A DNA stretch of 64,000 nucleotides from Coleophoma eucalyptorum (lineage: Eukaryota; Ascomycota; Leotiomycetes; Helotiales; Dermateaceae). The position numbers and the translations under genes were made by a program. A model generated the notes under the pieces. The model did not search any database and was not told the origin of the DNA. It worked only from the letters and a program-made list of their open reading frames with translations. The number at the start of each line of letters is the position of its first letter. Positions within the stretch are counted from its first letter, which is position 1. Below, in pieces: positions 11,372-21,795 of the stretch. The stretch covers positions 1-64,000 of the forward strand of contig JALRME010000052.1 in assembly GCA_026120035.1 (NCBI GenBank). The letters are read 5' to 3'.

Positions 11372-11938
11372 ATTGAGGATGGTCAGGACGTGCAGAGATT
11401 TGCTATGAAAAAGTCATACTGTGCCGAAGGCCTTATAAGACCCGGGTCGCTTGTGAACAGAGGGTAAATTTGAAGACATTGCAGGCAGAGGAGCCTGCAG
11501 TTTTGATAGTGATCATTCCAGGCCGTAGGAGTTCTGCTATGTGAGTGTTCTGGGGTAATCTGGTCACATTGGGACGAAACTATTAGATTGGGTTGGGCGA
11601 AGGAGGTAGTTGAATTGACAGAGTAATGTAGTCAGACAGGAATGCTCTAAGTGAGGAATGATCCTCTCTAAGGCCGGGCTCCCTTGGCCACTATTAACTA
11701 AGGAAAGCTGGCTCCTGGCTTCCAAAATCTTCCCCTCGACGCATCCCTTATCCCTTATTCCTTGTCAAGTCCTGTATCATCGTGATTGAGGCGACGATGG
11801 GGTTTTGGACGAAGTAAGGGAACATCTGGACTTGACGAAATTCACCAACGAAAGTTTTACTAGCTCTTTGTTGCCGTGGAACCTTTCTATTTACTCGAAC
11901 ATATGCGGTGTCGTTTCCTCTGTTATCAACACTGAGCC
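11372..11938. promoter_or_regulatory. Divergent intergenic region between transporter and GT25 copy 2
   Basis: This 0.57 kb must hold both promoters. A small inverted repeat (GCAGG...CCTGC) lies near 11483-11500, but no known factor site is recognised. Confidence 0.4.
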
Positions 11939-13419
11939 ATGTATCGCCGAGCAACGAATATACGCGTTTTTGCCTTTTTGGTAGTGTGCTTGCTGATATC
12001 CGTGTGGACAATACAATCTTATGGCACCGCTCTCGTCGCAGGCACCATGCCGCTTCAAAAGACGAAGATCGCAAAGGTGGCGGCGCTGAAATCACGATCG
12101 TCATTTTCACGCGCAGGCGCATTGCTGCCGCCCATACGCCTGGGCGCCGACGAAAAAGGATCCCTCAAAGATATACAGAATGCCACTTTAGGGGTGAGTT
12201 TTCGCAAAGCATGCAAAAATCGAGTCTGCGTAATGATTCTTATCAATAATGTTTAGTTCCAAAAGATATATGTTATCTCGCTGCCTCAGCGAACGGATCG
12301 AAGAGATGCTATTGCGCTTGCTGCATATCTCAGTGGGCTTCAAATTGACTTGATTGAAGCTGTTAAGGGGACGGATATCGAACCCAAGGCCTATCCATTG
12401 GTAAGAATTGTTTCTATTCTTGTAGGGCTGCTCATGACAAGTACAGAAATGGGATCCAGAAGAAGGCTCTGGAACAATTGGTTGTTGGAGAAGTCACATG
12501 AACGTATACCAACAGTAAGCCCACGCTGGCAATTCACGCATATTGTAACCTTATTAATGTGTATATCTTCAGAATGCTTCTAGATGGTATTCAGACCGCA
12601 TTGATATTCGAAGATGATGCCGATTGGGATGTTTTTATCAAGGCGCAGTTGACGGATTTTGCCAGAGGTACTCGTCATATACAGAAGATACAAAAAGCAG
12701 GGACGTTCTCACCGTATGGAGATGACTGGGATTTCCTCGCCATTGGTCATTGTGGTATCCATGGCTCGGAAAAAGATCAACGGTATTGGGTTACGCGTGA
12801 CGACCCGACAGTACTTTTACCTCAAAATCGTACGTGGTGGAGGAAACCAAATCTATCACCCTCAGGCCTATCGGGAGATCGCACGCGCATAATCATGCGG
12901 ATGAGCAACCTCTCTTGTTCGACGTCTTACGGCATTTCAATAGTTGGTGCTTCACGGATTCTGCATGATCAAGCATTTACGCGAAATTCCAATTCTATCG
13001 ATATTGCTATCGGAAGATTCTGTAAACATCACATTTATGGGCTTAATCGATGCATGGCTGCATACCCAACAATTGTTGGCGCTTATAGACAAGGAGCTTT
13101 GTGGAAGCAATCCGACAGGACTTCTTATGTCGCAAATGTATCGCAGGACGCGAAATCCGAGTTCTTAACATATTCGGTAGCGCTGAACGCGCAGACGCTG
13201 TTGGCTGGGAAAAGTGTAGTGAAGGCTCAGTATCCAGAAATTGCGGTGTTTCCTAAACTCGATCTTACTAAATTTTCTTTGCCAAAAGGTCATGGAATTT
13301 CCGTGAAAGAAGACGAGTTCATAAAGCCTTTGATATCAACGACTACTGGTCCTGGATTGTCGGTACAGACGGCTACGGTTCCTGCATTATTAATAAAGAG
13401 GCAAGGTCTATCAAGCTAG
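11939..13419 (+). CDS. GT25-family glycosyltransferase, copy 2 (intact)
   Basis: Four exons, 11939-12193, 12257-12400, 12447-12514 and 12573-13419, join in frame to 437 residues; introns are 63, 46 and 58 nt. Residues about 8-25 form a signal anchor. The lumenal part starts FQKIYVISLPQRTDRRD, then GTIGCWRSHMN, then the catalytic metal site in FEDDADWDV (EDD at about 169-171), SPYGDDWDFL, IGHCG, and SCSTSYGISIVGASRI. This is the normal GT25 order, and the EDD box is intact, unlike copy 1. Expected role: addition of a hexose, often beta-galactose, to a glycoprotein or glycan in the Golgi. It precedes pyruvyl transferase copy 2 on the same strand, so the pair GT25 plus pyruvyl transferase occurs on each side of the transporter. 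Confidence 0.88.
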
Positions 13420-14354
13420 AGCAGCCGTAATGTCACACTATTATGCATCCAAATCGACAACTGCGAAGGACTTTCTACCTGTTTCAGTAACTCAAGCTCG
13501 CCGTCTTAGACTTTGCTTCCTAGGATAAAAAATGGCTGGAACAGAACAAAAGAATGGAAGGGATGGAGAAATTCAGGTACGAAGATGGAACATCAACTAG
13601 ATGAATCGTAAAAGTTTCAGCATTAGTGTAGAAGCATCTCAAAAGTTGCTCGTCAGTTTTTCATCGCAGGTTGTCATAGAAGTATACTGGTTGGTGGGTT
13701 TATTTCAGAGGATCTCAATCAAGATTTCTACCCCTTTTACAAAGATCATATGTAATATGGAAATAAACAGCGTTATATTTCTGGATAAGGTTATTTTCGA
13801 CGGTATTTCAGATTTAAATTCAGTATCGTAAATCATTCCTTCTATAGTCCGCATCAATTCTCAAGAGAATATGTTACTTTTCATACATGACTTCTATAGA
13901 CCGCATCGATTCTCAAGAGAATATGCTACTTTTCATACATGAATAGCACCGTGTAATGAATAACCGGAACGCTGCTGAAAAGATACCTGCCAGTTGTGAT
14001 CCGCAACTCACACCCATAAAATAATATTGGTGTTAATGGCACGTGGCAATTACGCGCAACTGAGTAACTTTATGCAGTCCATAAAGAAAATACCCCTGAT
14101 GTACATTTACGGGCATAAGGAGCGGGAGAAGAAAATCTGTATGAAACCCCTTTTCCCTAAGGCTACTACTGCAAGGCACGGAAAGTATCCCAGGATTCGC
14201 GGCATTCCTACGCTTGATAGCCAAAGTATCCATCATATATAACGCAAGGCAGTGGAGGATCAAGGCGTACCTGAAATATGCATCACTTACTAAGCTTTTG
14301 GGCGAAAGTGCAAAGGGATGTATTACATCAGATACATAGTCAACCATACATCTT
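13420..14354. other. Long intergenic region with a 52-bp tandem duplication
   Basis: No gene is recognised in this 0.9 kb. It contains the tandem repeat listed separately at 13839-13942, 0.4 kb upstream of the pyruvyl transferase copy 2 start. Confidence 0.5.
13839..13942. repeat. Two tandem 52-bp units
   Basis: Unit 1 is 13839-13890 and unit 2 is 13891-13942; both start CTTCTATAG, contain TTCTCAAGAGAATATG and end TTTTCATACATGA, with only a few base changes. A TTCTC/GAGAA inverted pair is present in each. Possibly a duplicated upstream element of the following gene; its role is unknown. Confidence 0.8.
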
Positions 14355-15655
14355 ATGAAATCCAAGTCATCATTTTCAACTACTAAAATGCTTATTGCAA
14401 AGCCGCGCAGGTTTAGGCATTCATTATACGTTTTGATTTATTTCATATTTTTTCTCTTTCTTATCATATATAAGCGTAACCATGATCATAACAGTAGCTC
14501 CATTCTCCAACAATCGTCAAAAAATGGGGATCCAGGGTTTCGCCTCCCCGATATTCCGAAGAAGATGTCAGACGCTTGTGCAAGTACACTAGCCACGCAG
14601 GTAAACCTGCTTAAGAGCGAGTACAGAGTATTACTAAAAGGAGTCAAAGCTGTTGCTATCATTGATTTTCCTGGGCACCCGTAAGGCATCATGCTCATAC
14701 TATATTCAAGATTATTCTAAGTTGCAATAGAAACAAAGGTGACTCGGCAATCTGGACCGGAGAAAACATTATCTTGGATTCTATGGGCATCACGAAAGCC
14801 TATGTGTCAAAGGGGAAGTCGGATTACAATCAAACGAGGATGCGCGAACTCTTGAAGGAGCACGGTGGCCCAGCGCAGACTGTTATTATGTTTCACGGAG
14901 GAGGTAATTTTGGAGACATCTGGCATAATCAACAACTGCGCAGGGAAACGGTCGTCAAAGACTTTCCTGACTATCGAATTCGATCGTTTCCGCAAACGTA
15001 CCAATTCAATAATCCACTTCACCTACAGAAAGCTCAGACGGTGTACGGCGCGCATCCAGACCTCCAACTTGCTGCTCGGGACTGGAGGTCATTTAGAGAT
15101 ATGAAGTGGGACTTCGGCAAAAAACATCAAGTCGTACTTCTACCCGATGCAGCGACTATGTTAATAGAGCATTGCCCACCGGGCGCCAATAATCGAGTAT
15201 CAGGTGCTGATTTCATATTCCTTGCTCGAACTGATTACGAAGGAAGTCAGGACCATTGGAAGGATAATGGGACGATTAATGAGTTACAGCATGTCACAAG
15301 TCCAGGTGGCGACAACGTCCATACCACTTTAGAAGTTATGGACTGGATGAAAAATCTTCCACGGGGAGCCAAGAAGCTCCCTTTCGATGCCCAAGCATGG
15401 GCAAAAGTAAATTGGGCGTATGATTTCCTCACCCAAGGAGGCCTAATACTTAGTGACCGCCTACATGTTCATATCTTAAGTACTCTCTGGGCCGTGGATC
15501 ATATAATGATTGAAGAGGGATCTTATGCAAAAGTAAGAATATATGACGATACTTGGTTGCAACAGTGCACAAAGCCAGGCACTATTACTCACTCAGTAAG
15601 AGAAGGAGTTGATCTAGCGAAGCAATGGTTTCAACAGGGAGGAGCATTTGCATAG
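14355..15655 (+). CDS. Polysaccharide pyruvyl transferase (Pvg1-like), copy 2
   Basis: Two exons, 14355-14680 and 14731-15655, encode 416 residues. The 50-nt intron interrupts the same codon in the same phase as in copy 1, giving HPNKGDSAIW. A hydrophobic anchor lies at about residues 23-37, followed by a polar stem. The catalytic part has MFHGGGNFGD, RIRSFPQT, LLPDAATM and SDRLHVHILSTLW, in the same order as copy 1. The predicted reaction is transfer of pyruvate from phosphoenolpyruvate to form a cyclic ketal on a terminal hexose, making the glycan acidic. The frame is open and base composition normal, so it is probably functional. A second start at 14388 is possible. Two divergent copies in one cluster may act on different acceptors or linkages. 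Confidence 0.88.
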
Positions 15656-16474
15656 AAAGATAGAGTTGTTTGTAAAAAAGGTGAAAAATAAGTCTATTCA
15701 CTACATTCTAAAATTTTGAAGATGAAGCAGACCAATACTACGGAGTTGGGATTAGGAATGTTAAATAGTCTGTTTAAACCCCCCTTCCCTCTCCTAAAAG
15801 CAGTTTTGTGTTTATTATAACTCCCATCGCCATCTGGCAGTCATTTCAAAGTGACTTTTTAATACCTAGAAAAGCTCTAACCACGACATACCATATCTAT
15901 CCTTTTGAGCAAGTTCAATTGCATAATTTTATGCGAAACCGCGGCTAAGGAAAAGGTGTTGTACATGGAGAGCATTCGAAGGATATCCAGTTCTAGTTTG
16001 AAATATACCAGCCTCTATTTAATAAGGCCAAGCGAGTTGCAGCGGTTGATTCAAATAGGATATGAATCATCAATCGCCTCAGTACGGATTTTGCCATAGA
16101 AGTATTTCCTGAGACGGGAAATATCATTGAACCTGAATATATAACCTACGCTGTAATCATCCACAGACGCCTTCCCTTTTATATACAAAGCTCTTGTACG
16201 AATCTATTCTCAAACTAGGGGCTCGTTTTGAAAATCATCAGAACCACAGGTGATTTTTATTATTCCATTCTAATGAGATAAGCTTTTAATACCTGTGACA
16301 ATGAACTAGAGATAATTCTATCTTACGGATTTTACCTCAAATCTAAGGCGCAACCTAGTGTATGTACTAGACTTTTCTAGGTTTGGGTCTAGCCAGAAGC
16401 TAATGCCTAATGAAGTACACTTTTAAGCTGAGGGAGAGGTGTCCTAATACTTTTCTAGATTCTATTCTTGTATC
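15656..16474. other. Gene-free distal flank of the glycan island
   Basis: Moderately AT-rich, without a recognisable gene or repeat, up to the LTR-like arm at 16475. Confidence 0.45.
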
Positions 16475-16722
16475 TGTAAGGACACAGGTTTGATCAATTG
16501 CAGGATAGAGGTGTTTAGGAGCACAATAACCTTATATTGACTGAATCCTATAGGTCTCGTACGAAGGACACAAAAAAGATAAGAAGAGAAGAGAGGAAAG
16601 AAACCGATTTACCTTGCATGTCCCTCTTATATGCTTCCTGGTTCCGAAACCCCTCCGACTCTGCTCATACTCGCTTATGTATACTGACATATGTCCAATG
16701 TCCTGGATTATCCAATTGTTCA
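16475..16722 (-). repeat. LTR-like repeat, right arm of an inverted pair
   Basis: This is the less mutated, inverted partner of 4296-4533. Read on the minus strand it starts TGAACAATTGGATAATCC, has a GCATATAAGAGGGA box and a CT-rich tract, and ends TGTGTCCTTACA, so it has TG...CA ends like an LTR. No clear target duplication is seen. Confidence 0.7.
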
Positions 16723-17268
16723 GTCTGGGCAGGTTAGGTTCTTACAGTACCCTTGACTTCGGTCAGAGGGTGTTGGATATTACCTCTTTATTAAGATTAA
16801 ATAACACTTTCATTATGGTCATAGAAGCCTTAGCTCTATACAAATCTTTCAGCTAAAATAATATTGTATTTAAATAGCCATTGACTGTAACCAGAAAGCT
16901 TCAATCTAGATGTATCGGTAGGTAGATTGGAACTTAGTTTTTGAAGTTAGTGTGACTTTGCCCATTAAACGGTCCGTATAATTCCGACATTCTTCTGTAC
17001 CTAACTAGAAGTATCCGGGCCGTCCTATTTCCTAGCAGTCTGCGTGGTATATCGAACTATCGCTGATATATAATAGTTAGCGCTCTTTTCGGAAGATTAC
17101 AAGCAAACAATGATAGTCTACAAAGAGGCTCTAGTATATTTCCTGTTCATATATATTCCACCACCTGCACCTGAGCTTCGGGTATTTCTCGTCGCTTTTG
17201 AACAACCTGTCCTATTTAATCAACTGAAATACTTACGAAAACTAGAACTAAATTTACAAGAGTCCAAT
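16723..17268. other. Gene-free spacer
   Basis: Nothing recognisable apart from partial RIP-like AT bias. Confidence 0.35.
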
Positions 17269-17406
17269 ATGGTTTCCTCTAACTCCAAAATCATCATTGT
17301 AGGTGGTAGTGTCTTTGGACTGACTACGGCTTTGTGGCTTACCAAGAGTGGTTGTCAAAATATAACCATCCTTGACCGTTGTGCATTCGATAAGAATTAT
17401 AAATGA
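17269..17406 (+). pseudogene. Start of an FAD-dependent oxidoreductase, truncated
   Basis: Forty-five codons from an ATG at 17269 encode a dinucleotide-binding N-terminus, IIIVGGSVFGLTTALWL, followed by NITILDRC. This matches the start of fungal FAD-dependent amino-acid or sarcosine-type oxidases, whose usual motif is GxGxxG; here the second Gly is Ser (GGSVFG). A stop follows at once and nothing downstream continues the domain, so about nine tenths of the gene is missing. It is a relic left between repeats. Confidence 0.75.
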
Positions 17407-17885
17407 TATTGTGTGCTAAGACTACATATAGACATTTTTTGTATAGGGAAAAACCCTATTTACACTGTAAATAGGAAAAAATAAGGTTAGGTCTATGGCT
17501 TGTGTAGTTGGGTAGATGCATGTTATAGGAGACAAAATTTAGTGGTTTACCCCTAGTACTAGTCTAGCCTACGTTGCCCAAAGTTATCTGACCTCTTATT
17601 CCTCCTCCTATCCCCATTTTTCCAAACCTTCTAGAGCTAGCGCTTTCGATTATAGCGTTACAACCGAATATTATATAGTATATTTTGATATTTTGAGAGT
17701 GTTTCCTAGCGAAGCCGCATTTTAAGCTTACTATACTTGTAACCTAAGAGTGAGATGTAACTTCGTGTAGACAATTATGCTACTAGCTCCATTCTTTATT
17801 GATTGTGTTATAGAAACTACTGAAATTGCCTAGCCAGTTGTTGATTATGTTCAAGGAGACGATCGGCTATGAAATATTCCAATTT
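17407..17885. other. RIPped AT-rich spacer
   Basis: TpA-rich and stop-dense on both strands; no family is identifiable. Confidence 0.4.
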
Positions 17886-18344
17886 CTACAAGGAATTTCT
17901 CTTCTCGATAGCCTTTTTCATCACACTCACTATTCCTTTATGGCTGTTTCCCTTACTCTCAGCCAGTTGCAATACCGTAAATCCCTTTGCATCAGTAAGT
18001 CTGAAATCTGCTCCCCTCTTTATCAATAACCCCGCCACTGCGGAGCGATTGAGCATCGCTGCTACATGATGCGGACTGTATCCACCTATATTCGGCTCTA
18101 GCTTGGCATTTATATCTGCTCCTTTATCCAGGAGTAAGTTAATCATCCTGATATTATTGCAATTCGTCGCCCAATACATGGCAGTATACCCTCTTGGACA
18201 TCGTACCATAACTTTGGTACCCGCATTAATCAATGGCTCTGCATAAACCCCAAGGCTACCGGCGCACATGCCTAAAAGATGAAAATTTGATTCTGCGTAG
18301 CCAAACTGCGGATCTTCTCCTTTGTCTAGCAGAAGGCGGAACAT
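17886..18344 (-). CDS. Ankyrin-repeat protein fragment
   Basis: From the first ATG (18342-18344) the frame gives 152 residues with about four ankyrin repeats, for example GYTAMYWATNCNNIRMINLL, GYSPHHVAAMLNRSAVAGLL and GFTVLQLAESKG, each spaced near 33 residues. The frame stays open upstream to 18530, but that part overlaps the terminal inverted repeat of the neighbouring transposon and has no ATG. The gene therefore looks 5'-truncated by, or chimeric with, the mobile element. Ankyrin domains bind proteins; no specific partner can be named. It may be non-functional. Confidence 0.6.
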   Translation of the reverse strand: MFRLLLDKGEDPQFGYAESNFHLLGMCAGSLGVYAEPLINAGTKVMVRCPRGYTAMYWATNCNNIRMINLLLDKGADINAKLEPNIGGYSPHHVAAMLNRSAVAGLLIKRGADFRLTDAKGFTVLQLAESKGNSHKGIVSVMKKAIEKRNSL

Positions 18345-18475
18345 AGTTGGCCCTTTGTTGCTTTTGTAGTCCCGAGAAACTCGAAGCAACGATACCCAGC
18401 TATTGGTTCGGAACCATCCACTTTTGTGATATTCGCGTTCGTGGTATGGCTGAAACGAGTGATTTTGGCTAGGAG

Positions 18476-20216
18476 ATAACCGTCGGTGTCTCCCGCAAGC
18501 GGTCGGTGGAAGCAAAGTGCACGATTTCAAGTTTCAGACATACATCAAGCCAATTCCTATATAAAAGCCTTATTATTAGCTACTATATCGTCCCAAAATA
18601 CACAAAACGTACCTCCTTGAAATACTTACTTGCTTGAGTATCATATTTAACAAATTAACCTTACTATAGGCTTCCTAGCTTAGCATCTAGGCGAAAAAGT
18701 AACTACTGCCTCCTGAATATTCGATACTAATTATAATACTATAGTCTCGATCCTACGTCGTAAGAGAGCTAGTATATATAGAAGGAAGGCTTATAGAGGC
18801 TAGAATCGAATACTCTTAGATATATAGATTACTATACTATATCGCTATATTAAAGAGATATACAAAGAGGGCTATAGCGTAATATACTAGATGGTATATA
18901 ATACTATCGGATGTCTGAAAGCTATAGAGGAACCCTCAAAAGGCCTACCTTCGTAGAGCTAGTTCTACTATTTTATATATGAATATCGTAATAAGTTCCA
19001 TACGATAAGGCTAAGCCAAGAAAATAAAGAAGTATATACCTCCAAAGCTTTACTAGGAAGAGCTTATACTACCTAAAATACCTCAAAAGGCGAAACATAC
19101 TAATTATTAGCTTTAGGAGATCGAAGAGAAGTATAAGGATATAATAAGCTTACCTTCGTTCGCTATATCATAGTTAACTATTCGAGGTATACACGATATT
19201 CTTATATTGGCAGATCTAGTCGAATTTAAGTATAAATCTCTTAGTGTATAAGTCGAAGGTTAACGAAAAAGAAAGACAACAAGTTATCGAACTCTAGGAA
19301 AAATACGTACTCTTACTACTACAGATAGAATTCTTAAAGCAAAGAAAAGAGACGACTAAGAGGCAACAAATCGAGTAAAGTGACGCTAATATCAAGAGAG
19401 AAGAGCTTACAATAAGGTTAAAGATGATCTATACAAAAGAGGTATTATAGCTCGATATCAAGAGCAAGAGAGAAAAGGGGGTATAACAATTAGCCCCTTA
19501 GAGCCTATTATCGACCCTTAAAAGAATATAACTAGTAAAGAATTATAAGTACTTTTTAGGGAGGCTATAGTCGAAATATAGGAGATATAGGCATTAGATA
19601 ACTTTGATATAAATAAGAGTATAGAGAGTGATAATATTAAGGCGTAGAGGGACTTTATAGGCTTTGATTTTAAGGATATATATAGTAGTAGTGTTGGAAT
19701 ATCGATATATCTACCACCTGTACGCGAGGTAACATCGTTATACCTCATGTAGGTATTGGTATATCGCTACGCCACCTATAGGTGTATAGAGTTGGAATAT
19801 CGCTATACTACTTGCTTGTTCCCGTGTTTGCGCTCAGGCGAAAACACTACATATGACTGTATTACTACGGAGGTCGAATCGATACCCAGAGGGGGTATTT
19901 ATAAGACCTCCACCACACTCACTTAGAAGAATCATCTATGTTTTTACCTTACCATATTGACCTGTCTATTACAGCTACAGTTGAAATAAGAGGTATATAG
20001 ATCAACCAACAAGTAGCGATAGCGAGGTTAATTTTATATTGGATGTCGACGATAGGATCGATACTAAGCTTTTTTCCTAATTTTGGGCTAATACAGCAGC
20101 TAATAATGAGTCTTTTATATAGGTATTAGCTTAATGGATGTCTGAACTTTGAAATTGTGCACTTCGCTTCCACCGACCACTTGCGGAAGGGTTTATGGAA
20201 GAATGACACACCGACG
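18476..20216. mobile_element. RIPped DNA transposon with long terminal inverted repeats
   Basis: Arms 18476-18597 and about 20077-20216 are inverted copies of one another: both read ATAACCGTCGGTG, then GGTCGGTGGAAGC, AAGTGCAC, CAGACAT, CCTATATAAAAG, TTATTAGCT and CCCAAAAT in order. Arms of more than 100 bp recall Mutator-like elements. The 1.1-kb unique interior (18598-19691) is AT-rich and stop-dense on both strands; no transposase motif could be confirmed. A solo LTR has inserted into it at 19692-20011. The right arm holds a GGAAGGGTTTATGGAAGAATG-like insertion absent from the left arm. Confidence 0.6.
19692..20011 (+). repeat. Solo LTR, family A (TGTTGG...CCAACA), copy 1
   Basis: A 320-bp unit with perfect inverted ends TGTTGG and CCAACA and an exact 5-bp target duplication AGTAG on both sides. 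Inside it carries ATATCG-rich units, a GAATCGATACCC phrase and GAAGAATCATCTA. Copies 2 and 3 are at 20475-20779 and 54801-55106. It is nested in the RIPped transposon, so it inserted later. Confidence 0.9.
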
Positions 20217-20474
20217 GTTATGTCTCTATTCAGCAAAACTCCGTGCTTCAGTAGAAGTTTCACGTGGTCTACCCGTTCGAGAATAACTCCTGCTTGCAAC
20301 GGAACAATATCTAAAGTCAGATAATTTTAGCTATACCACCAATTATTAAACTAATAGACGGAAAATCCTACCCGTTTCAACTTCAGGTTTATTTGCATCA
20401 AAACCTTAGTAACCTCTATTTACAGTGTAAGTAGGTTCTAAGGTTAAACTTTATTTCTTTAATTCTATTTTAAT

Positions 20475-20779
20475 TGTTGCAATATCGTTATATCACCTGC
20501 ATGTGTGTGGAACATCGTTATACTGTATGCATGTAGGGGTATATTGCCATACCACCTACATATGCATACATTTGGAATATCGTTAAACCACATGCGTGTG
20601 CCTGTGTGTGCTCAAATACAAACACCATGATTGTATTGCAACGGCGGTTGAATCGATACCCAATAGGAGTATTTATATGACCTCCATCACACTCACTTAG
20701 AAGAATCATCTACATTTTTACCTTATCATTTTGACCTGTCTATTACAGTTGAAATAAGAGTTATATAGATCAACCAATA
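20475..20779 (+). repeat. Solo LTR, family A, copy 2
   Basis: About 305 bp with ends TGTTGC and CCAATA and the same internal phrases as copy 1. Flanks share TAAT (TTAAT left, GTAAT right), a slightly decayed target duplication. Confidence 0.8.
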
Positions 20780-21479
20780 GTAATTCATACAAATAAATAT
20801 GTCAAATCAATTAGAGTGTTAAGTCTAACTTATTCTCTAAGCTTTTAGTTATTTACTTTATTCAAATATATATTTTTAAGTACTATATCATGTCTCGTTA
20901 GTTTAAGTGATATTATAAGCTTGTTTGATGCTAAAGTAAGGTAGAGGCTTAAGGAACTATATAAGTTCCTCTTATAGTATAACGTGATAGGGTTAAGTCG
21001 TATAACTTACACTTATATCTTATTTAGGTATATATTAGGATTATCTAGTATCCTTACAAGGTCCTTAGAGGACTTCTATAGAGTTCTTCGGTTTTGGGAT
21101 GTCCGTACGGGTAAGAGCAAGTAGATGAGTAACGTGGACGAGAGAGGGAATATATCCCTTGTGTCGTTACGTAAGAAGGGGTATATCTAATGTATTTAAG
21201 GATTATAGTTCTCCTCTTGTGAGGAGGACAAGCTATAATACACATTGATTATTCTTACAAAGAAGGATAGCCTAAGCGTATAGCTAGTACGATACATTTA
21301 TCGTAAGAACTAGAGTAGTAGATTTAGTAAAGCCTACAAATGGCGCTTACTAAGTCGAGCTCAAACTTGGGACCTTAGTCATTACTTAGAACGAAGTGTA
21401 CTGTACTAACACTTGTAGTTGAGAGAAGGAGAGAGGAGGTAATGATTATCAAGATTATAATTATTATGCACTCCAATAC
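20780..21479. repeat. RIPped retroelement-like remnant
   Basis: AT-rich sequence with no ORF. A TGTTAAGTCTAAC phrase near 20818 and a TACTAACACTTG phrase near 21407 resemble LTR edges, but the pair cannot be proved from this window. Confidence 0.3.
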
Positions 21480-21795
21480 GTATCGTTGGTTGACCCTAAG
21501 CCGCCAATGTAGTAGATTTTACCGTTGACAACAGTGACATTCGCAGGATCTAGGGTTGCGGGCGTGGGGCCCATATCTGTCTAAATGCCGGTTTTCATGT
21601 TTTACTTTTGGACTATATTGGTGGTAGGGTATGTTGTGCCATTCCATGGTATAACGCCCCCAAGCACGTACATATCGTCGCCAACCAAAGCCGATCCATG
21701 TTCTTGCCAAGGGAATTGTACACCGTTAAGCGTGATATTGGGCAGTCATGACCACATTCCGGATCGTGTCTCACGTGTTGGTTGACCTGCATCAT
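21480..21795 (-). pseudogene. Kelch-repeat protein fragment
   Basis: On the minus strand two Kelch-like blades are readable in one frame: HGSALVGDDMYVLGG and, after an in-frame stop, VTVVNGKIYYIGGLG. They carry the double Gly after a hydrophobic strand that marks Kelch repeats. There is no start or end of the gene, and stops (TAG where Trp or Tyr is expected) interrupt it. It is a relic of a beta-propeller protein, possibly a secreted one; its original role is unknown. Confidence 0.65.

Noticed and set aside
17886..18530. A 214-residue ankyrin protein starting at 18530
   Set aside because: The start codon there is TTG and the first 20 or so codons are transposon terminal repeat; the ATG at 18342-18344 is used instead.
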